Shown here one piece after another: positions 1 through 10,450 of a stretch of 64,000 nt of DNA. Position 1 is the stretch's first letter; each line of letters starts with the position of its first letter. Origin of the DNA: Elusimicrobiota bacterium (lineage in GTDB: Bacteria > Elusimicrobiota > Elusimicrobia > UBA1565); contig JACRDO010000168.1 in NCBI GenBank assembly GCA_016212885.1, positions 45,602 to 109,601 of the forward strand, given 5' to 3'. The notes below the pieces were generated by a model. It did no database searches. It had not been told where the DNA came from and saw only the letters and a list, made by a program, of their open reading frames with translations. The translations under genes were made by a program, and so were the position numbers.

Positions 1-584
1 CGGGCAATGATCTCCTTGTCTCCGCCCGCCTCGGCTTGCGCGATCTGCCGGCAGAAGGAGGAGAGGGCGTGGGTGGCGGGAAGCCCGGGGCCGACGACGT
101 TGAAGATGCGGGCCACGACGACATCGACGCCCAGGCAGGCGTAAGCGAGGGCTGCGTACGTCTGGCAGAGCTTGGACCAGCCGTAGGGGCTGCCCGGCCG
201 CGGTAGGGCGCTCTCGCGCAGCGGGAGCGGCCCGAAAGAGCCGTATTCATGCGCCGAGCCTGCCAGGACGACTCGAGGCCGCGAGCGCCGGGGCAGGGAG
301 ATGACCGCTTCCAGCAGGCGAGCGGTGGCCAGGACGTGCGAGCGCCAGAGCTCCGGCCAGGATTGGGTGGTGCCCCCGGCCAGGTGGAAGACCACCTGCG
401 CCCGGGCCCGCCCCAGGGCTTTTTTCGTCGAAGCCGGATCAAGGAGATTGGCTTGGAAGTGGTCCCGGCCGGGGCTGGGCAGGCGGTCCAAAGTGAGGAT
501 CTTGGCGCGGGGCTTCAGGCCGCGGAGGCTCTCGAGCAGGCTCTTGCCCAGGAAGCCGCTGCTTCCGGTGATCATGACCCTCAT
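1..584 (-). CDS. NAD-dependent epimerase/dehydratase, partial (runs off window start)
   Basis: Reverse strand reads MRVMITGSSGFLGKSL from ATG at 584 (Rossmann GxxGFxG) and stays open to the window edge; absent from the ORF track because it is truncated. Confidence 0.85.
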   Translation of the reverse strand, partial: MRVMITGSSGFLGKSLLESLRGLKPRAKILTLDRLPSPGRDHFQANLLDPASTKKALGRARAQVVFHLAGGTTQSWPELWRSHVLATARLLEAVISLPRRSRPRVVLAGSAHEYGSFGPLPLRESALPRPGSPYGWSKLCQTYAALAYACLGVDVVVARIFNVVGPGLPATHALSSFCRQIAQAEAGGDKEIIA

Positions 585-595
585 AAGCCAGGATT

Positions 596-1369
596 CTACC
601 TATTTTGGGCGGCAGGGTCGGGATGCCTGAATCGGTACCAGTCCCAGCGCCCTTTCACCTTGAGCTCCAGGTCTTCGATTTCGTCCCAGGCGACGATTTC
701 CGTGCGGCAGAGAAGGAGCGGATCGCGGCCCGGGAGATTTAGGCCGTAGCGGCTTGTTCCTCCCAGCACGTAGCCCGCCTCCTGAGCGGCGTCGCGCACC
801 CGGCGGTCCACCGAGCCGTAGGGATAGGAGATGGAGGTCACCGGCAGTCCCAGCAGGTCTTCGAGAAACTTGCGGCTGCCTGCAAGCTCCTCCCTAAGCT
901 CCGCGTCGCCCAAAGCGGTCAGGGGCCGGTGCGTTTTCCCATGAGAGCCGATGCGCGCGCCGCTCAATCGAGCGAGCTCCTTGAGCCCCGCCTCATCGAG
1001 GTAGGGCGCCGCGCCGCGCAGGATGAAATCCGAGACAACGAACATCGTGAAGGGGATCCCCCGGACCGCGAGCAGGGGGGCCGCGGCGGCGAGGACGTCG
1101 CGATACCCGTCGTCGAAAGTGAGTGCCAGGCAAGGGCTGTCCGAACCGGGGGCTGCGAAATGGCGGAATTTAAAAACATTCCGCAACGAATCCAGATGCT
1201 CGATGTGGCGCGCAAAAAGTCCGGCGCTGATGCTCGTCCCGCAAGGTTCACCGGGCAGCGGCGTCCCGACCGCATGATAGAGGAGCGCGCGCAGGCCGGG
1301 CTTCGGGAGGGGGCCTTGAGCGAGGCCGCAGAGGCGCGAGAAGCCTCGGTAGAGCCGATGGAGGCTCAT
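596..1369 (-). CDS. Polysaccharide deacetylase (NodB-like)
   Basis: LALTFDDGYRDV, IGSHGKTHRPL and SYPYGSVD motifs; start MSLHRLYRGF overlaps the upstream stop (ATGA). Confidence 0.87.
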   Translation of the reverse strand: MSLHRLYRGFSRLCGLAQGPLPKPGLRALLYHAVGTPLPGEPCGTSISAGLFARHIEHLDSLRNVFKFRHFAAPGSDSPCLALTFDDGYRDVLAAAAPLLAVRGIPFTMFVVSDFILRGAAPYLDEAGLKELARLSGARIGSHGKTHRPLTALGDAELREELAGSRKFLEDLLGLPVTSISYPYGSVDRRVRDAAQEAGYVLGGTSRYGLNLPGRDPLLLCRTEIVAWDEIEDLELKVKGRWDWYRFRHPDPAAQNR

Positions 1370-2358
1370 AGGCCGGCGCGCAGGCCCGCCAGGGCCGAGG
1401 CCGGGACCCGCAGCCAGGAAGGGCTCGCCCAATCCCATTCGCCGAGATATTCCACGAAGCGCGCCCCGGTCCCCTTCTTGAAGTCGTGGACTCCCTTGGC
1501 TTCCACCGGGTCGGCCCCGCCGAGGTCGAACTCCCTCACCCCGCGGGCCATGCATTCGCGCAGGAGCGCCCACAGCAGCGCGTAGGAGGCGTAGCATCGG
1601 CGGCCGGCCTCGCTGGAAGCGGCGAGCAGGTCCCACGCCTTGTCTTTCTGCGCCGCGCACGCGCGCAGGGCGAGGGGGGCTCCGCGCTCGTCGTCAGCGC
1701 GATAGAGGATGATGCTGCCCGCCAGGGCGCCGAGCAGGGACTGAAGCTCCCGCTCGCCGTACTGCGGCCGCATCCCTTTGTAGCCCTCCATGGACCGGTA
1801 GACCCGGATCAGCTCCTTGGTGTCCGGGGACTCCCAGCGCCGGGGAGGCGCGCAGCGCTTCTCTGAGCGGCGCAGGTTGTGGCTCCAATTGGAGGAGAGG
1901 CATTTCCTCAGCGCATCGGCGCTATGCGCGATGTCCAGCAGGAAGGTGGCGTTGCGGTTGAGCGGCTTGACCGGCCGCTTCCAGCCGCCGCTCTCCATGG
2001 CCCGGGCCGAGCGCTCATCCAGGATCTGGTAGGAACAGACCCGGGCATAGGCGAGAGGCGAGCCAGCTGAGCGGCGAAGCTCCCCCAGCAGACCTTGGCC
2101 CCAGGCCTCCGGCATGCCGACGGGCCCTCCGCGGCTCCATAGGAGTGTCCCGAACGCTCGGCGGCGGCAGAGGAACTGGACCGCGGCCTCGGGCCTGCTT
2201 TCTGAGCCGGCCGCAAGGCGCAAGGGGGTCCAGCCGAAGCGGCTCTTGTGCTCGGCCCAGGCTGCGCTCTGGAAGATGGAGTGTCCCGGCAGGCTCGAGA
2301 CAGCGTCATCCCAAGTTGCCGCCGGGAAGTCGTCCGGGAGCAGGCGCCAGGTCACCAT
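1366..2358 (-). CDS. FemAB/GNAT-type acyltransferase
   Basis: SIFQSAAWAEHKSRFGW N-terminus and C-terminal YALLWALLRECMARGVREFDLGGADP...FKKGTGA typical of FemAB/GNAT-like proteins. Confidence 0.7.
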   Translation of the reverse strand: MVTWRLLPDDFPAATWDDAVSSLPGHSIFQSAAWAEHKSRFGWTPLRLAAGSESRPEAAVQFLCRRRAFGTLLWSRGGPVGMPEAWGQGLLGELRRSAGSPLAYARVCSYQILDERSARAMESGGWKRPVKPLNRNATFLLDIAHSADALRKCLSSNWSHNLRRSEKRCAPPRRWESPDTKELIRVYRSMEGYKGMRPQYGERELQSLLGALAGSIILYRADDERGAPLALRACAAQKDKAWDLLAASSEAGRRCYASYALLWALLRECMARGVREFDLGGADPVEAKGVHDFKKGTGARFVEYLGEWDWASPSWLRVPASALAGLRAGL

Positions 2359-3389
2359 AGGAAATGCGCCAGCCGGAGGCCCAGGTAATGCGCGCTCGCG
2401 CGCGGAGCGATCCGGGCCGGCAGGTCGGTCCAGGGCAGGGGCTCCACGGATTCACGGGCGAGCCTGCGCAGGCAAGGCGCCTCTTCTCCTGGCTTCATCC
2501 TGAATGGGAAGGCGTATGGAACGACGTTCTCAGGGAGCGCCGGGAAGACCGGGGTCAAGCCCAAGGGCTTCAGGCATTCCTCGAAGTGCCGGTACAGGGC
2601 CCTGCGGCGGGCCTTTTCCTGGGCTTCGTCCGCGACCGCAAGGGGATGGGACAGCTCGTCACAGGGCGCATCGGGCTCGGGGAGGCGAGTCTCGCAGTCG
2701 CGCTCCGAGGGCGGGAAGCGGCTCCCCCTGATGATCCGGCGAAGGGCGCGCAGGACGGAGAGCGTCTCAAAGAGCGCTGAGGCTCCCAGCATGGAACGTA
2801 AAGCGTCCTTCATCCCTGCGCGCAGGCTTTTGCTTTCGCCAAACGGCTGCTGGTCCGGCACCCGCCAGCGCTGTTCTCCTTTCCGGAAAGCCAGGAGCGC
2901 ACCGTTGGGGAGGGCCAGGGTCTTGCGCAGGCTGAAGAGGCCGATGTCGGCCCGGGTCCCGAGCAGCCGGCCGTCATTGTCCCTGCTGAAAAGGCCATGG
3001 GCGTTGTCTTCGATGATGGCGGCGCCGGTCCTGGCAGAGTAGCTTCTGAAAGGGGTCAGATCCTGGGGAAAGCCGAAGTAATCGACGGCAATGACCGCGG
3101 AGGCCTGCGGCCAGGCCTCCGGCCCGAGCGCGGGCGCGAGGTCCGGACCGACCGCATAGAACTCAGGTTCGGCGCCGACGGCCGCGAGAGAAGACAGGAC
3201 GTCCCGGCAGATGAACTCCGGAAGCAGGACTTTCGAGCCGGCGCGCACGGTCAACCGCAGCGCCTCGGCCAATGCCCGGCGGCCGAAGCTGTAGAAGCGC
3301 AGCTCCGATTCCGGGAGCATGTCCTCGAGCCGCCACGGCCGGAGCGCGAGGGGCGGCGAGTAGATGGAGGAGATCGGGGCTGGGCTCAT
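2352..3389 (-). CDS. DegT/DnrJ/EryC1-like PLP-dependent protein
   Basis: LLPEFICRDVL...AVIAVDYFGFPQDL...AAIIEDNAHGLFSRD...GLFSLRKTLALPNGALL. Confidence 0.75.
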   Translation of the reverse strand: MSPAPISSIYSPPLALRPWRLEDMLPESELRFYSFGRRALAEALRLTVRAGSKVLLPEFICRDVLSSLAAVGAEPEFYAVGPDLAPALGPEAWPQASAVIAVDYFGFPQDLTPFRSYSARTGAAIIEDNAHGLFSRDNDGRLLGTRADIGLFSLRKTLALPNGALLAFRKGEQRWRVPDQQPFGESKSLRAGMKDALRSMLGASALFETLSVLRALRRIIRGSRFPPSERDCETRLPEPDAPCDELSHPLAVADEAQEKARRRALYRHFEECLKPLGLTPVFPALPENVVPYAFPFRMKPGEEAPCLRRLARESVEPLPWTDLPARIAPRASAHYLGLRLAHFLW

Positions 3390-4309
3390 TTCCAGGAGGA
3401 GCGAGCAAGCCAGAGGAGCCCTCTTGCGAGGTTCTTGGGGTCGAAAGGAAAAGTGCGCAGCATCTTCAGAGCGTATTCCCGCTGCCTCTCCGGCGCCTCG
3501 CGGTGCTCCATGAGCTGGCCCAGGGCTGAGCGGTACACGGCGGAGAGCCTGCGGCGCATGCGCTGGCGGTCGAGGGAGGAGGGATCCTCCCCGAAGTAGT
3601 CCGCGAAGTGGTCGCGCAGCAGGGCCTCGAGGTTCGAGTGATGGTACTCCACCCTGCGGGAGGCGGCTCTCTCGACGACCTGGTACTCTCCCAGGACGCA
3701 GGTGATGAAGCGGAAAGCCGCGACGCGGCTTAGGCGCATCCAGTAGTCGTAGTCCTCAACCGTGTTGAATTCCGGGTTCTCCCGGAACCCTCCGACCGCG
3801 AAGGCCTTCTCGCGCCGGACCGTCGTCGAGGAAGGGGAGAGGGCGTTGCCCTTGAGCAGCAAGCGCTCGTACATGTCGGGGACCCACGGGCCGTAATGCG
3901 CCACCCGCAGGATCTTGCCGTTTTGCGTGATGTTCTCGCTGTGGCAGACGAGGTCCGCCTCCGGATGCTTCTGGAACTCGGCCAGGACCACCTCGAGTTT
4001 CTCCGGGTACCACAGGTCGTCATGGTCTAAGAACGCGATGAAGTCGCCCCGGCTTGCGCGCATGGCCGTGTTGCGGGCCGCCGCGATCTTCTTGTTCTCC
4101 TGCCGGATGCAGCGCCCTTTGAGAGAGTAGCGCTTGAGGTACCCTTCCACCACGGCCTGCGTGCCGTCCGTCGAGCCGTCGTCGGTCACCACGATCTCGA
4201 AGTCCTTGAAGGTCTGAGCCCGGACAGCGTCCAGGGTCTTCTCGATGAATGACGCCGCGTTGTAGGCGGGGATCACGACCGAGACGCGTGGTGCGGCTTC
4301 CTGGGTCAC
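3386..4309 (-). CDS. Glycosyltransferase family 2
   Basis: VSVVIPAYNAASFIEKTLDAVRAQTFKDFEIVVTDDGSTDGT...AFLDHDDLW. Confidence 0.95.
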   Translation of the reverse strand: MTQEAAPRVSVVIPAYNAASFIEKTLDAVRAQTFKDFEIVVTDDGSTDGTQAVVEGYLKRYSLKGRCIRQENKKIAAARNTAMRASRGDFIAFLDHDDLWYPEKLEVVLAEFQKHPEADLVCHSENITQNGKILRVAHYGPWVPDMYERLLLKGNALSPSSTTVRREKAFAVGGFRENPEFNTVEDYDYWMRLSRVAAFRFITCVLGEYQVVERAASRRVEYHHSNLEALLRDHFADYFGEDPSSLDRQRMRRRLSAVYRSALGQLMEHREAPERQREYALKMLRTFPFDPKNLARGLLWLARSSWK

Positions 4310-5292
4310 AGCCCGCGGGCCCTGAGATCGTGTATCTGCACCAAGCCGATGGAGCGGCCGCGCGCGTCCACCACTGGCAGGACGTTGAAGGGATTCCTCC
4401 TGTCCTCCATCAGCTCCACGGCCTCCAGCGCGCTCCGGCCTGAGCGTATGGCGGTCGGCCTGGGATTCATGATCTTAGCGATGGGCATCGAGAAGATGTT
4501 CCCGCCCCGAGGCATATCCCGGAGGGCGCGCCGGATGTCGTAGTCCGTGACGAGCCCCACGAGGCGTCCGCGCCTGTCCACCACGTTCGCGGCGCCGGCC
4601 TGCTTGCGGGTGATCGTGAGCAGGAGGCGCTCCACCGAGGCGCCGGCAGGCACGACCGGATTGTCCGGCCCGGAGCGCATGACGTCGTCCACCCCGAGGG
4701 TCAGGCGCTTGCCGAGCGGGCCCCCGGGATGCAGGCGCGCGAAGTGCTCCCGTCTGAACCCCTTGAGCTCCATGAGCGCCACGGCCAGCGCGTCGCCCAC
4801 CGCCAGGGCCGCCGTGGTGCTGCACGTGGGCGCCAGATTCAACGGACAAGCCTCCTTTTCTAGCGGCAGCAGAAGCACGACTTGCGCGGACTTCGCGAGC
4901 GTCGAGCGCGGCCGGGAAGTCATCGCGACGATCCTGACCCCGATCTTTTTCAAGGCCGGCAGGATCGCGGTAAGCTCCGGGGACTCGCCGGACTTCCCGA
5001 TCGCGAGCACGAGGTCATGCTTCTCCGCCATGCCCAGGTCCCCGTGCATGGCGTCGGCCGGATGCAGGTAGAGGGCCGGGGTGCCGGTCGAGGAGAAGGT
5101 CGCCGCGATCTTCTGGGCGATGAGGCCGGACTTGCCCATGCCGGTCACGATGACTTTCCCGCGGCAGGCCGCGAGCAGGCGCACGGCGCGCAGGTAGCTC
5201 TCGCCGACCGCGCCGCGGACTCCTTGGAGCGCCACGGCCTCCAGGCCGATGACGCGCCGGATAGTTCTCAAGATCGAGGAGGTTCCATTCAT
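4306..5292 (-). CDS. SIS + CBS sugar-phosphate isomerase (KpsF/GutQ arabinose-5-phosphate isomerase family)
   Basis: VIVTGMGKSGLIAQKIAATFSSTGTPALYLHPADAMHGDLGM and C-terminal CBS pair. Confidence 0.92.
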   Translation of the reverse strand: MNGTSSILRTIRRVIGLEAVALQGVRGAVGESYLRAVRLLAACRGKVIVTGMGKSGLIAQKIAATFSSTGTPALYLHPADAMHGDLGMAEKHDLVLAIGKSGESPELTAILPALKKIGVRIVAMTSRPRSTLAKSAQVVLLLPLEKEACPLNLAPTCSTTAALAVGDALAVALMELKGFRREHFARLHPGGPLGKRLTLGVDDVMRSGPDNPVVPAGASVERLLLTITRKQAGAANVVDRRGRLVGLVTDYDIRRALRDMPRGGNIFSMPIAKIMNPRPTAIRSGRSALEAVELMEDRRNPFNVLPVVDARGRSIGLVQIHDLRARGL

Positions 5293-5295
5293 ATT

Positions 5296-6192
5296 TCACA
5301 CTCCGATGCCCATCTCCGCTTTCATCTCCCGCAGCCCCTCTTCCAGCGTCAGCGGGCGCATCCCCAGCTCGGCTTCCATGCGGCGGGTCGTGAAGGTCGT
5401 ATCCTTCGGCCGCGGAGCGATGCTCGGGAAGTAGGAGGAATCCACGCGGGAGAGGAGCGAGGCGTCGAGATCGAAGGCCCGCGCGGCTTTGAGACCCAGC
5501 TCCCAGCGGCTGACCCGGTCCGCTCCGGCCAGGTGGAAGATGCCCGCCGGCCGCTTTTCGAGGAGCTTCCAGAGCGCCCGCCCGCATTGATGGCTGTGCA
5601 AGGGGTTCTCGAAGACGTCGCCCACGAGAGGGACGGGCTCCCCGCGCAGGAGCTTCTCGTAGAGCCAGGTGACGGGGTTCGGCCGGTTGACGGAATGGTT
5701 CCAGCCGTACATCAGGATCGGGCGCACGATGGCATGCGGGCCCGCGAGATCCTTCGTTAGGCGTTCGCACTCGAGCTTGATGCGCCCGTACTCGTGGATC
5801 GGGTTCGTCGACGCATCCTCGGCGTACGGGGCGAAGGCGCCGTCGAAGACGGCGTTCGTGGAGACGTAGACCATGTACGCTCCGCAGCGCCGGCAGGCGC
5901 GCGCGATGTTGCGGGTGCCCTCGATATTGGAGCGGCGGCCTTCTTCCGGGTGCTTCTCCACGTGGTCCACCGCGGCGAGGCCAGCTGCGTGGATCACGGC
6001 GTCGAAGCTCTCCCGCCCGAACAATTCGTCCACGGCGGCCGCATCGCGCACGTCGAGCGTCAGGTGGCGGGCGCGGGTGTCCTTGACCTGGTAGCTGCGC
6101 AGGTGGACTCCGACGAGCTGATGGGAGCCGTCGGAGGTCTCCTCGAAGCCCTTGGCCAGGAGGCCGGTGCTGCCGGTGATCAGGATGCGCAT
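5296..6192 (-). CDS. SDR sugar-nucleotide reductase (RmlD-like)
   Basis: MRILITGSTGLLAKGF, VIHAAGLAAVDHVE, YVSTNAVFDG, YGRIKLECE. Confidence 0.9.
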   Translation of the reverse strand: MRILITGSTGLLAKGFEETSDGSHQLVGVHLRSYQVKDTRARHLTLDVRDAAAVDELFGRESFDAVIHAAGLAAVDHVEKHPEEGRRSNIEGTRNIARACRRCGAYMVYVSTNAVFDGAFAPYAEDASTNPIHEYGRIKLECERLTKDLAGPHAIVRPILMYGWNHSVNRPNPVTWLYEKLLRGEPVPLVGDVFENPLHSHQCGRALWKLLEKRPAGIFHLAGADRVSRWELGLKAARAFDLDASLLSRVDSSYFPSIAPRPKDTTFTTRRMEAELGMRPLTLEEGLREMKAEMGIGV

Positions 6193-6196
6193 AGGC

Positions 6197-7648
6197 TCAT
6201 CCGCCCGCCGATGCCGCGGCCCTCTTCGCGCCGATCATCAACTTGGCGTTTCGGACGCCGAGCATGAAAGCCTCTCGCAAGGTGAGCTTCTCGGACCGGA
6301 AATAATTCATGAAATTGATGAAGAGGAAAATGCCCGTGAAAAAGAGGTTGGGCTTCAGCCTTGAAATGCCGCGAATGAGGGGGATCGACGAAGGGGCGAA
6401 GACCCCCAGCCCGAATAGTTTATGGATATTCGCCACCCGGACGTAATCCCGTCCTTTCAGAACCGATGCTTTGTGGAAAGTCGCATCGAGCTCGTCCGGA
6501 TCGAATCTGCGGTCCATATGGCCCTGCGCGATGCAGTATTCGGCCAATTCCGTCCCAGGATATGGATTGAAGATGGAGCACCAGGGATACGAGGTGCCGA
6601 GATCGGCGTTCAGCTTGATGGCGGCGAAGACATCGTCAAGCGTCTCACCGGGAAGTCCGACCATGTTGTAGGTCAGGAATTTGATGCCGTACTTATTCAG
6701 CAGCCGGGCGGTCTTGGCGATATCCGCATCCGTGATCTGCTTCTTCAAGATCGTGGTCCGCAGCTTCTCATTGGCGGTTTCTATCGCAAATTGTACGGTG
6801 CGGCAGCGGGCTTCCCTGAACGCCGCGACCATTTCCTCATCGACGGTATCCGCGCGTATCTTACACATGAACGGGAGATGGATCTCTTTCCGATATAACC
6901 GCAGCAAATCCAGGCACCAGGATTTCTTCAGCCCAAAAGTATCGTCCATGAAATAAACGGTCCGGCATTTCCATCTGCGCAGGGTCTGCGCGATCTCTTC
7001 GATGATGTGCGCGGGGGGCCTGAATCGGACAAAGGAGCCTTTGTCCCTATAAAGGTCCTGGATGGTCGCGTTGTAGCAGAAGGAGCAGCGGAATGGGCAT
7101 CCCCTCCCGGTCATGAACGACTTGGTAGGATACTGCGCGAAGAACTCATGGCGGTAATAGATCTCACGGTCCGCGGGAGGCAGGTCGTCCAAACGAGCGA
7201 GGGGCCGGATGGGGTTGGCCTTGATTATGCCGTCAAGCTTGACCGAAAGATTCCGGATGCAGTCAGTGCTCTTCCCTTGATCAATGCAGTCCGCCAGCTC
7301 GACGATCGCATGGTCGCCTTCGCCGACGCAGATCGCGTCCGCCGGCGATTTCTTCAAGACATCCGGGAAGAAGGTCGGATGCGGGCCCCCGTAGACGATG
7401 GTGGGACGCCGCGGCAATCGCAGGAGCCTGATCTGCTTGGAGATCTCGACTCCCCACAGATGAAGCCCCGACATCAGCGAGAAGCCGATGATGTCGGGGG
7501 ACTCCTTGAGAAGGACGTCGCGGAAATCCGCGATCGTATCCCCCGCCGCAAGAAGGGTCTCGTGGCCCGCTCTCTTCAGAGAGGCCGACAATGCCATTAC
7601 GGCGGGCGATTCGTACCAGAAATTCTGCAGGAATAATACTTTCGCCAA
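6197..7648 (-). CDS. B12-binding-domain radical SAM protein
   Basis: N-terminal B12-binding-like domain (SPDIIGFSLMSG), GRGCPFRCSFCYN cluster motif. Confidence 0.95.
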   Translation of the reverse strand: MAKVLFLQNFWYESPAVMALSASLKRAGHETLLAAGDTIADFRDVLLKESPDIIGFSLMSGLHLWGVEISKQIRLLRLPRRPTIVYGGPHPTFFPDVLKKSPADAICVGEGDHAIVELADCIDQGKSTDCIRNLSVKLDGIIKANPIRPLARLDDLPPADREIYYRHEFFAQYPTKSFMTGRGCPFRCSFCYNATIQDLYRDKGSFVRFRPPAHIIEEIAQTLRRWKCRTVYFMDDTFGLKKSWCLDLLRLYRKEIHLPFMCKIRADTVDEEMVAAFREARCRTVQFAIETANEKLRTTILKKQITDADIAKTARLLNKYGIKFLTYNMVGLPGETLDDVFAAIKLNADLGTSYPWCSIFNPYPGTELAEYCIAQGHMDRRFDPDELDATFHKASVLKGRDYVRVANIHKLFGLGVFAPSSIPLIRGISRLKPNLFFTGIFLFINFMNYFRSEKLTLREAFMLGVRNAKLMIGAKRAAASAGG

Positions 7649-7808
7649 TTAGGAACTCCTGAGACTATTCAGTTCCTTTCGCTCCCGATGCCGGATTTCA
7701 TCGCCTGCCTCGAAAACAATTGTACCATACTTGCCATCCGGGGGCTTTTTTTACATGATACTGGCGATATTTCATGATGTGTCCGCATTCCCAGCCTGCT
7801 TCTGATCC

Positions 7809-9254
7809 ATGAAAGTCCAGCGGGTTTTCCTCATCAAGCCGGCCTATGCGGACTCCTACTATGATTACAACGATCTGCCGGCCGGGCTCGGATACGTCTC
7901 TCAAGCCCTGGAAGACCACGGCATCGAAACCCGGGTCTTCGACCTGCATCTAAGCGAGGGGAGCAAGAAGCTCTTCGCGGCGATCAAAGCCTTCGCGCCC
8001 CAGATCATCGGATTGGGTCTCCTCAGCTATCGGTTCAAGAAGCACTACGAGCTGATCGACTCGATCAAGGCGGAATTCCCCGGCATTTCCATCGTCGCGG
8101 GGGGCTCCCACGTTTCAACATTCAGGGAGAGGGTTTTGGAGCGTTGCCCCTCCATCGATTTCGGGGTCGTAATGGAAGGGGATGAGACGATCGTCGAGCT
8201 TTGCGGGAACGTCGATGACCCTTCGAAGGTCAAAGGGGTGCTGCACCGAGCGGCAGGCGGCGTGCGCTATAGCGGCGACAGGCCCTTCATCCAGGATCTC
8301 GACAAACTGAGCTTTCCCAAATACGCGCGTTTTGAACTGGGCCGATATCCGTTCATCACCATCATCACCTCCCGTGGGTGTCCATACCGGTGCATCTACT
8401 GTTCCGTCCTGTATTCGATCGGGAAGCAGTGGCGCTGCAGGTCCGCGCGTTCGGTGGTTGATGAACTTGAGCACTGGCACAAACGGGGCTTCCGGCAGTT
8501 CGAGTTCGGGGACGACAACTTCACACTGAAGCGGGAAAGGGTCGTCGAGATATGCGATGAGATCGAGAGGCGGGGCTTGAAGGGGCTGGAGATCGGGCTG
8601 GGCAATGGGATACGCGCCGACCGGGTAGACAAGCCCCTGCTGGCCCGGATGAAAGAGGTGGGCTTCTCCTATGTCGCCTTCGGCATCGAATCGGTCAGCA
8701 ATAGGGTGCTTGAGAAGCTCAGGAAGGGCGAGACCATCGAAAAGATCGAGGAAGGCGTGAAGGCCGCCATCGAGGTCGGGTTCCCGGTGGACCTGTTTTT
8801 CCTGCTCGGGTCCCCGACGGAGACTGAGGAGGACGTCAGGGCCTCCGTCGCCTTCGCCTTGAAGTATCCAGTCAAGGACGTCGCGTTCTACAACATCATT
8901 CCGTTCCCGACCTCGGAGCTCTACCAGATGCTGATGGAGACGAAAGCCTTCCTCCGGGACCCGGAGACCCATCTCAACGATTCCAACCATTGGTTCTATT
9001 CTCCGGTGTTCGAGACTCCGGAGCTCTCCGAGAAGGACAGAATCCGGCTCCTCAAATGGGCCAATGAGGTCACCAAGAGGCATACCGTCGAGGTCCGGCG
9101 CAAGCACGTGGTGGACCAGCTGATGCGCGCGGGCGTGCCGAAGGCCATGGCAGCGCTCCTGGCGAGGATCAGAGAGTTTGAAAACCTCAAGCGGCCCCTC
9201 CGGAAGCTGGGCCTGATCGACAGGTTCAAGAAGTTCGCCGGCATCCGCTACTGA
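7809..9254 (+). CDS. B12-binding-domain radical SAM protein
   Basis: FAPQIIGLGLLSY plus SRGCPYRCIYCS. Confidence 0.95.
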   Translation: MKVQRVFLIKPAYADSYYDYNDLPAGLGYVSQALEDHGIETRVFDLHLSEGSKKLFAAIKAFAPQIIGLGLLSYRFKKHYELIDSIKAEFPGISIVAGGSHVSTFRERVLERCPSIDFGVVMEGDETIVELCGNVDDPSKVKGVLHRAAGGVRYSGDRPFIQDLDKLSFPKYARFELGRYPFITIITSRGCPYRCIYCSVLYSIGKQWRCRSARSVVDELEHWHKRGFRQFEFGDDNFTLKRERVVEICDEIERRGLKGLEIGLGNGIRADRVDKPLLARMKEVGFSYVAFGIESVSNRVLEKLRKGETIEKIEEGVKAAIEVGFPVDLFFLLGSPTETEEDVRASVAFALKYPVKDVAFYNIIPFPTSELYQMLMETKAFLRDPETHLNDSNHWFYSPVFETPELSEKDRIRLLKWANEVTKRHTVEVRRKHVVDQLMRAGVPKAMAALLARIREFENLKRPLRKLGLIDRFKKFAGIRY

Positions 9255-9256
9255 TC

Positions 9257-10450
9257 TCAGCCGCAGAGGAGCCGGCGGTATTCCTGCGCCATCCGTTCTT
9301 TCGTGAAATAGCCGGCGAAGCGCTCGTAGCCCTTCGCCCCCATCCTGGAGGCCGCCTCGGGAGAGCGCAGCAGGTCCAGCACCGCCTCGGCGAGCGCGTC
9401 CGGGTCCCGAGGCGCGAAGAGGCGGCCCGTCTCGCCGTCGACGACGATTTCCTTGAGCCCCCCGACCGCGGCGGCCGCCACCGGCCGCCGGCAGCGCATC
9501 GCCTCGAGGGCTACCAGCCCGAAGCTCTCGTAGACCGAGGGGATGACGCAGACGTCGAAGCATTCCAGGTACTGGGCGGCGTCCGGCAGGAACCCCCGCA
9601 GCAGGCGCACGCGCCCCTCCAGGCCCTTTTCGCGGATGATATCGTAAAGGCCATCCGCGTACCGGGCATCGGTGTCCTGCCCGATGATGACGGCTTTGGC
9701 ATCCGGGAATTCCCGGAGGATGCGGGGCATCGCCTGGACCAAATACCGCAAGCCCTTGCGCTCCTCCAGGTGCCCGATGGCGCCGATCAGCGGGCCGCCG
9801 TCGACGCCGAGATCCTTGATCTTGTCGACGCGTGGCCGGCTGCCGCCGTCGGCCGAGATGCCGTTATGAATGCACTGGATGTCTTTCGTCTTCGCATACT
9901 CTGCGAGCGCCGCAGCGCAATCCTTGGAGACCGTCACCGTCTTGCCGCATAAGCGGGGGGCCAGGAGGCCGAAGAGGCGAAGCAGCCGGAGCTTCAGGAA
10001 GCTTCCCTGATGGGCGGGATAGTTGTGGATCAGAAGGACGATCCGCGGCACGCGGCAGATTCTCGCGGCCAGCAGGAATCTCCAGCCCAGGTCGCTCAAG
10101 GGGTAGCCCCCCGAGCTCAGCAGAAAGGCGTCCGGCTTCCTGTCACGGATGAACCGCGCGCAGCGGCGGACCGACGGGAGGAATCGAAAGGGACGGGCCA
10201 GCTGCTGCAGCCCGGTCAGAACCCGTGATAGGCCCCGCTTCCTTTCCGTGATCGACTTCTCGTCCAGGATGTGGAGCTCCGCGCGGGAGCCGAGGCGGGA
10301 GGCGTAGAGATCGCGGCCTGGATGAGCGCTGTTTATGACCATCAGGAGCCGGTCCTCTCTCGACGGCCAGCCGGTGATGATGTCCATGAGCACGGTGTCG
10401 TCACCGCCAATCAGGAAGCTGTGGGTGAAGAACATCACCTTGCGCGTCAT
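9257..10450 (-). CDS. Glycosyltransferase family 4
   Basis: Start MTRKVMFFTHSFLIGGDD; GHLEERKGLRYLVQAMP; PSVYESFGLVALEAMRCRRPVAAAAVGGLKEIV. Confidence 0.95.
   Translation of the reverse strand: MTRKVMFFTHSFLIGGDDTVLMDIITGWPSREDRLLMVINSAHPGRDLYASRLGSRAELHILDEKSITERKRGLSRVLTGLQQLARPFRFLPSVRRCARFIRDRKPDAFLLSSGGYPLSDLGWRFLLAARICRVPRIVLLIHNYPAHQGSFLKLRLLRLFGLLAPRLCGKTVTVSKDCAAALAEYAKTKDIQCIHNGISADGGSRPRVDKIKDLGVDGGPLIGAIGHLEERKGLRYLVQAMPRILREFPDAKAVIIGQDTDARYADGLYDIIREKGLEGRVRLLRGFLPDAAQYLECFDVCVIPSVYESFGLVALEAMRCRRPVAAAAVGGLKEIVVDGETGRLFAPRDPDALAEAVLDLLRSPEAASRMGAKGYERFAGYFTKERMAQEYRRLLCG

Noticed and set aside
596-2358. PEP-CTERM/XrtA-type exopolysaccharide locus (deacetylase + FemAB neighbours)
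   Set aside because: These two families co-occur in such loci, but no exosortase or PEP-CTERM protein was seen in the window
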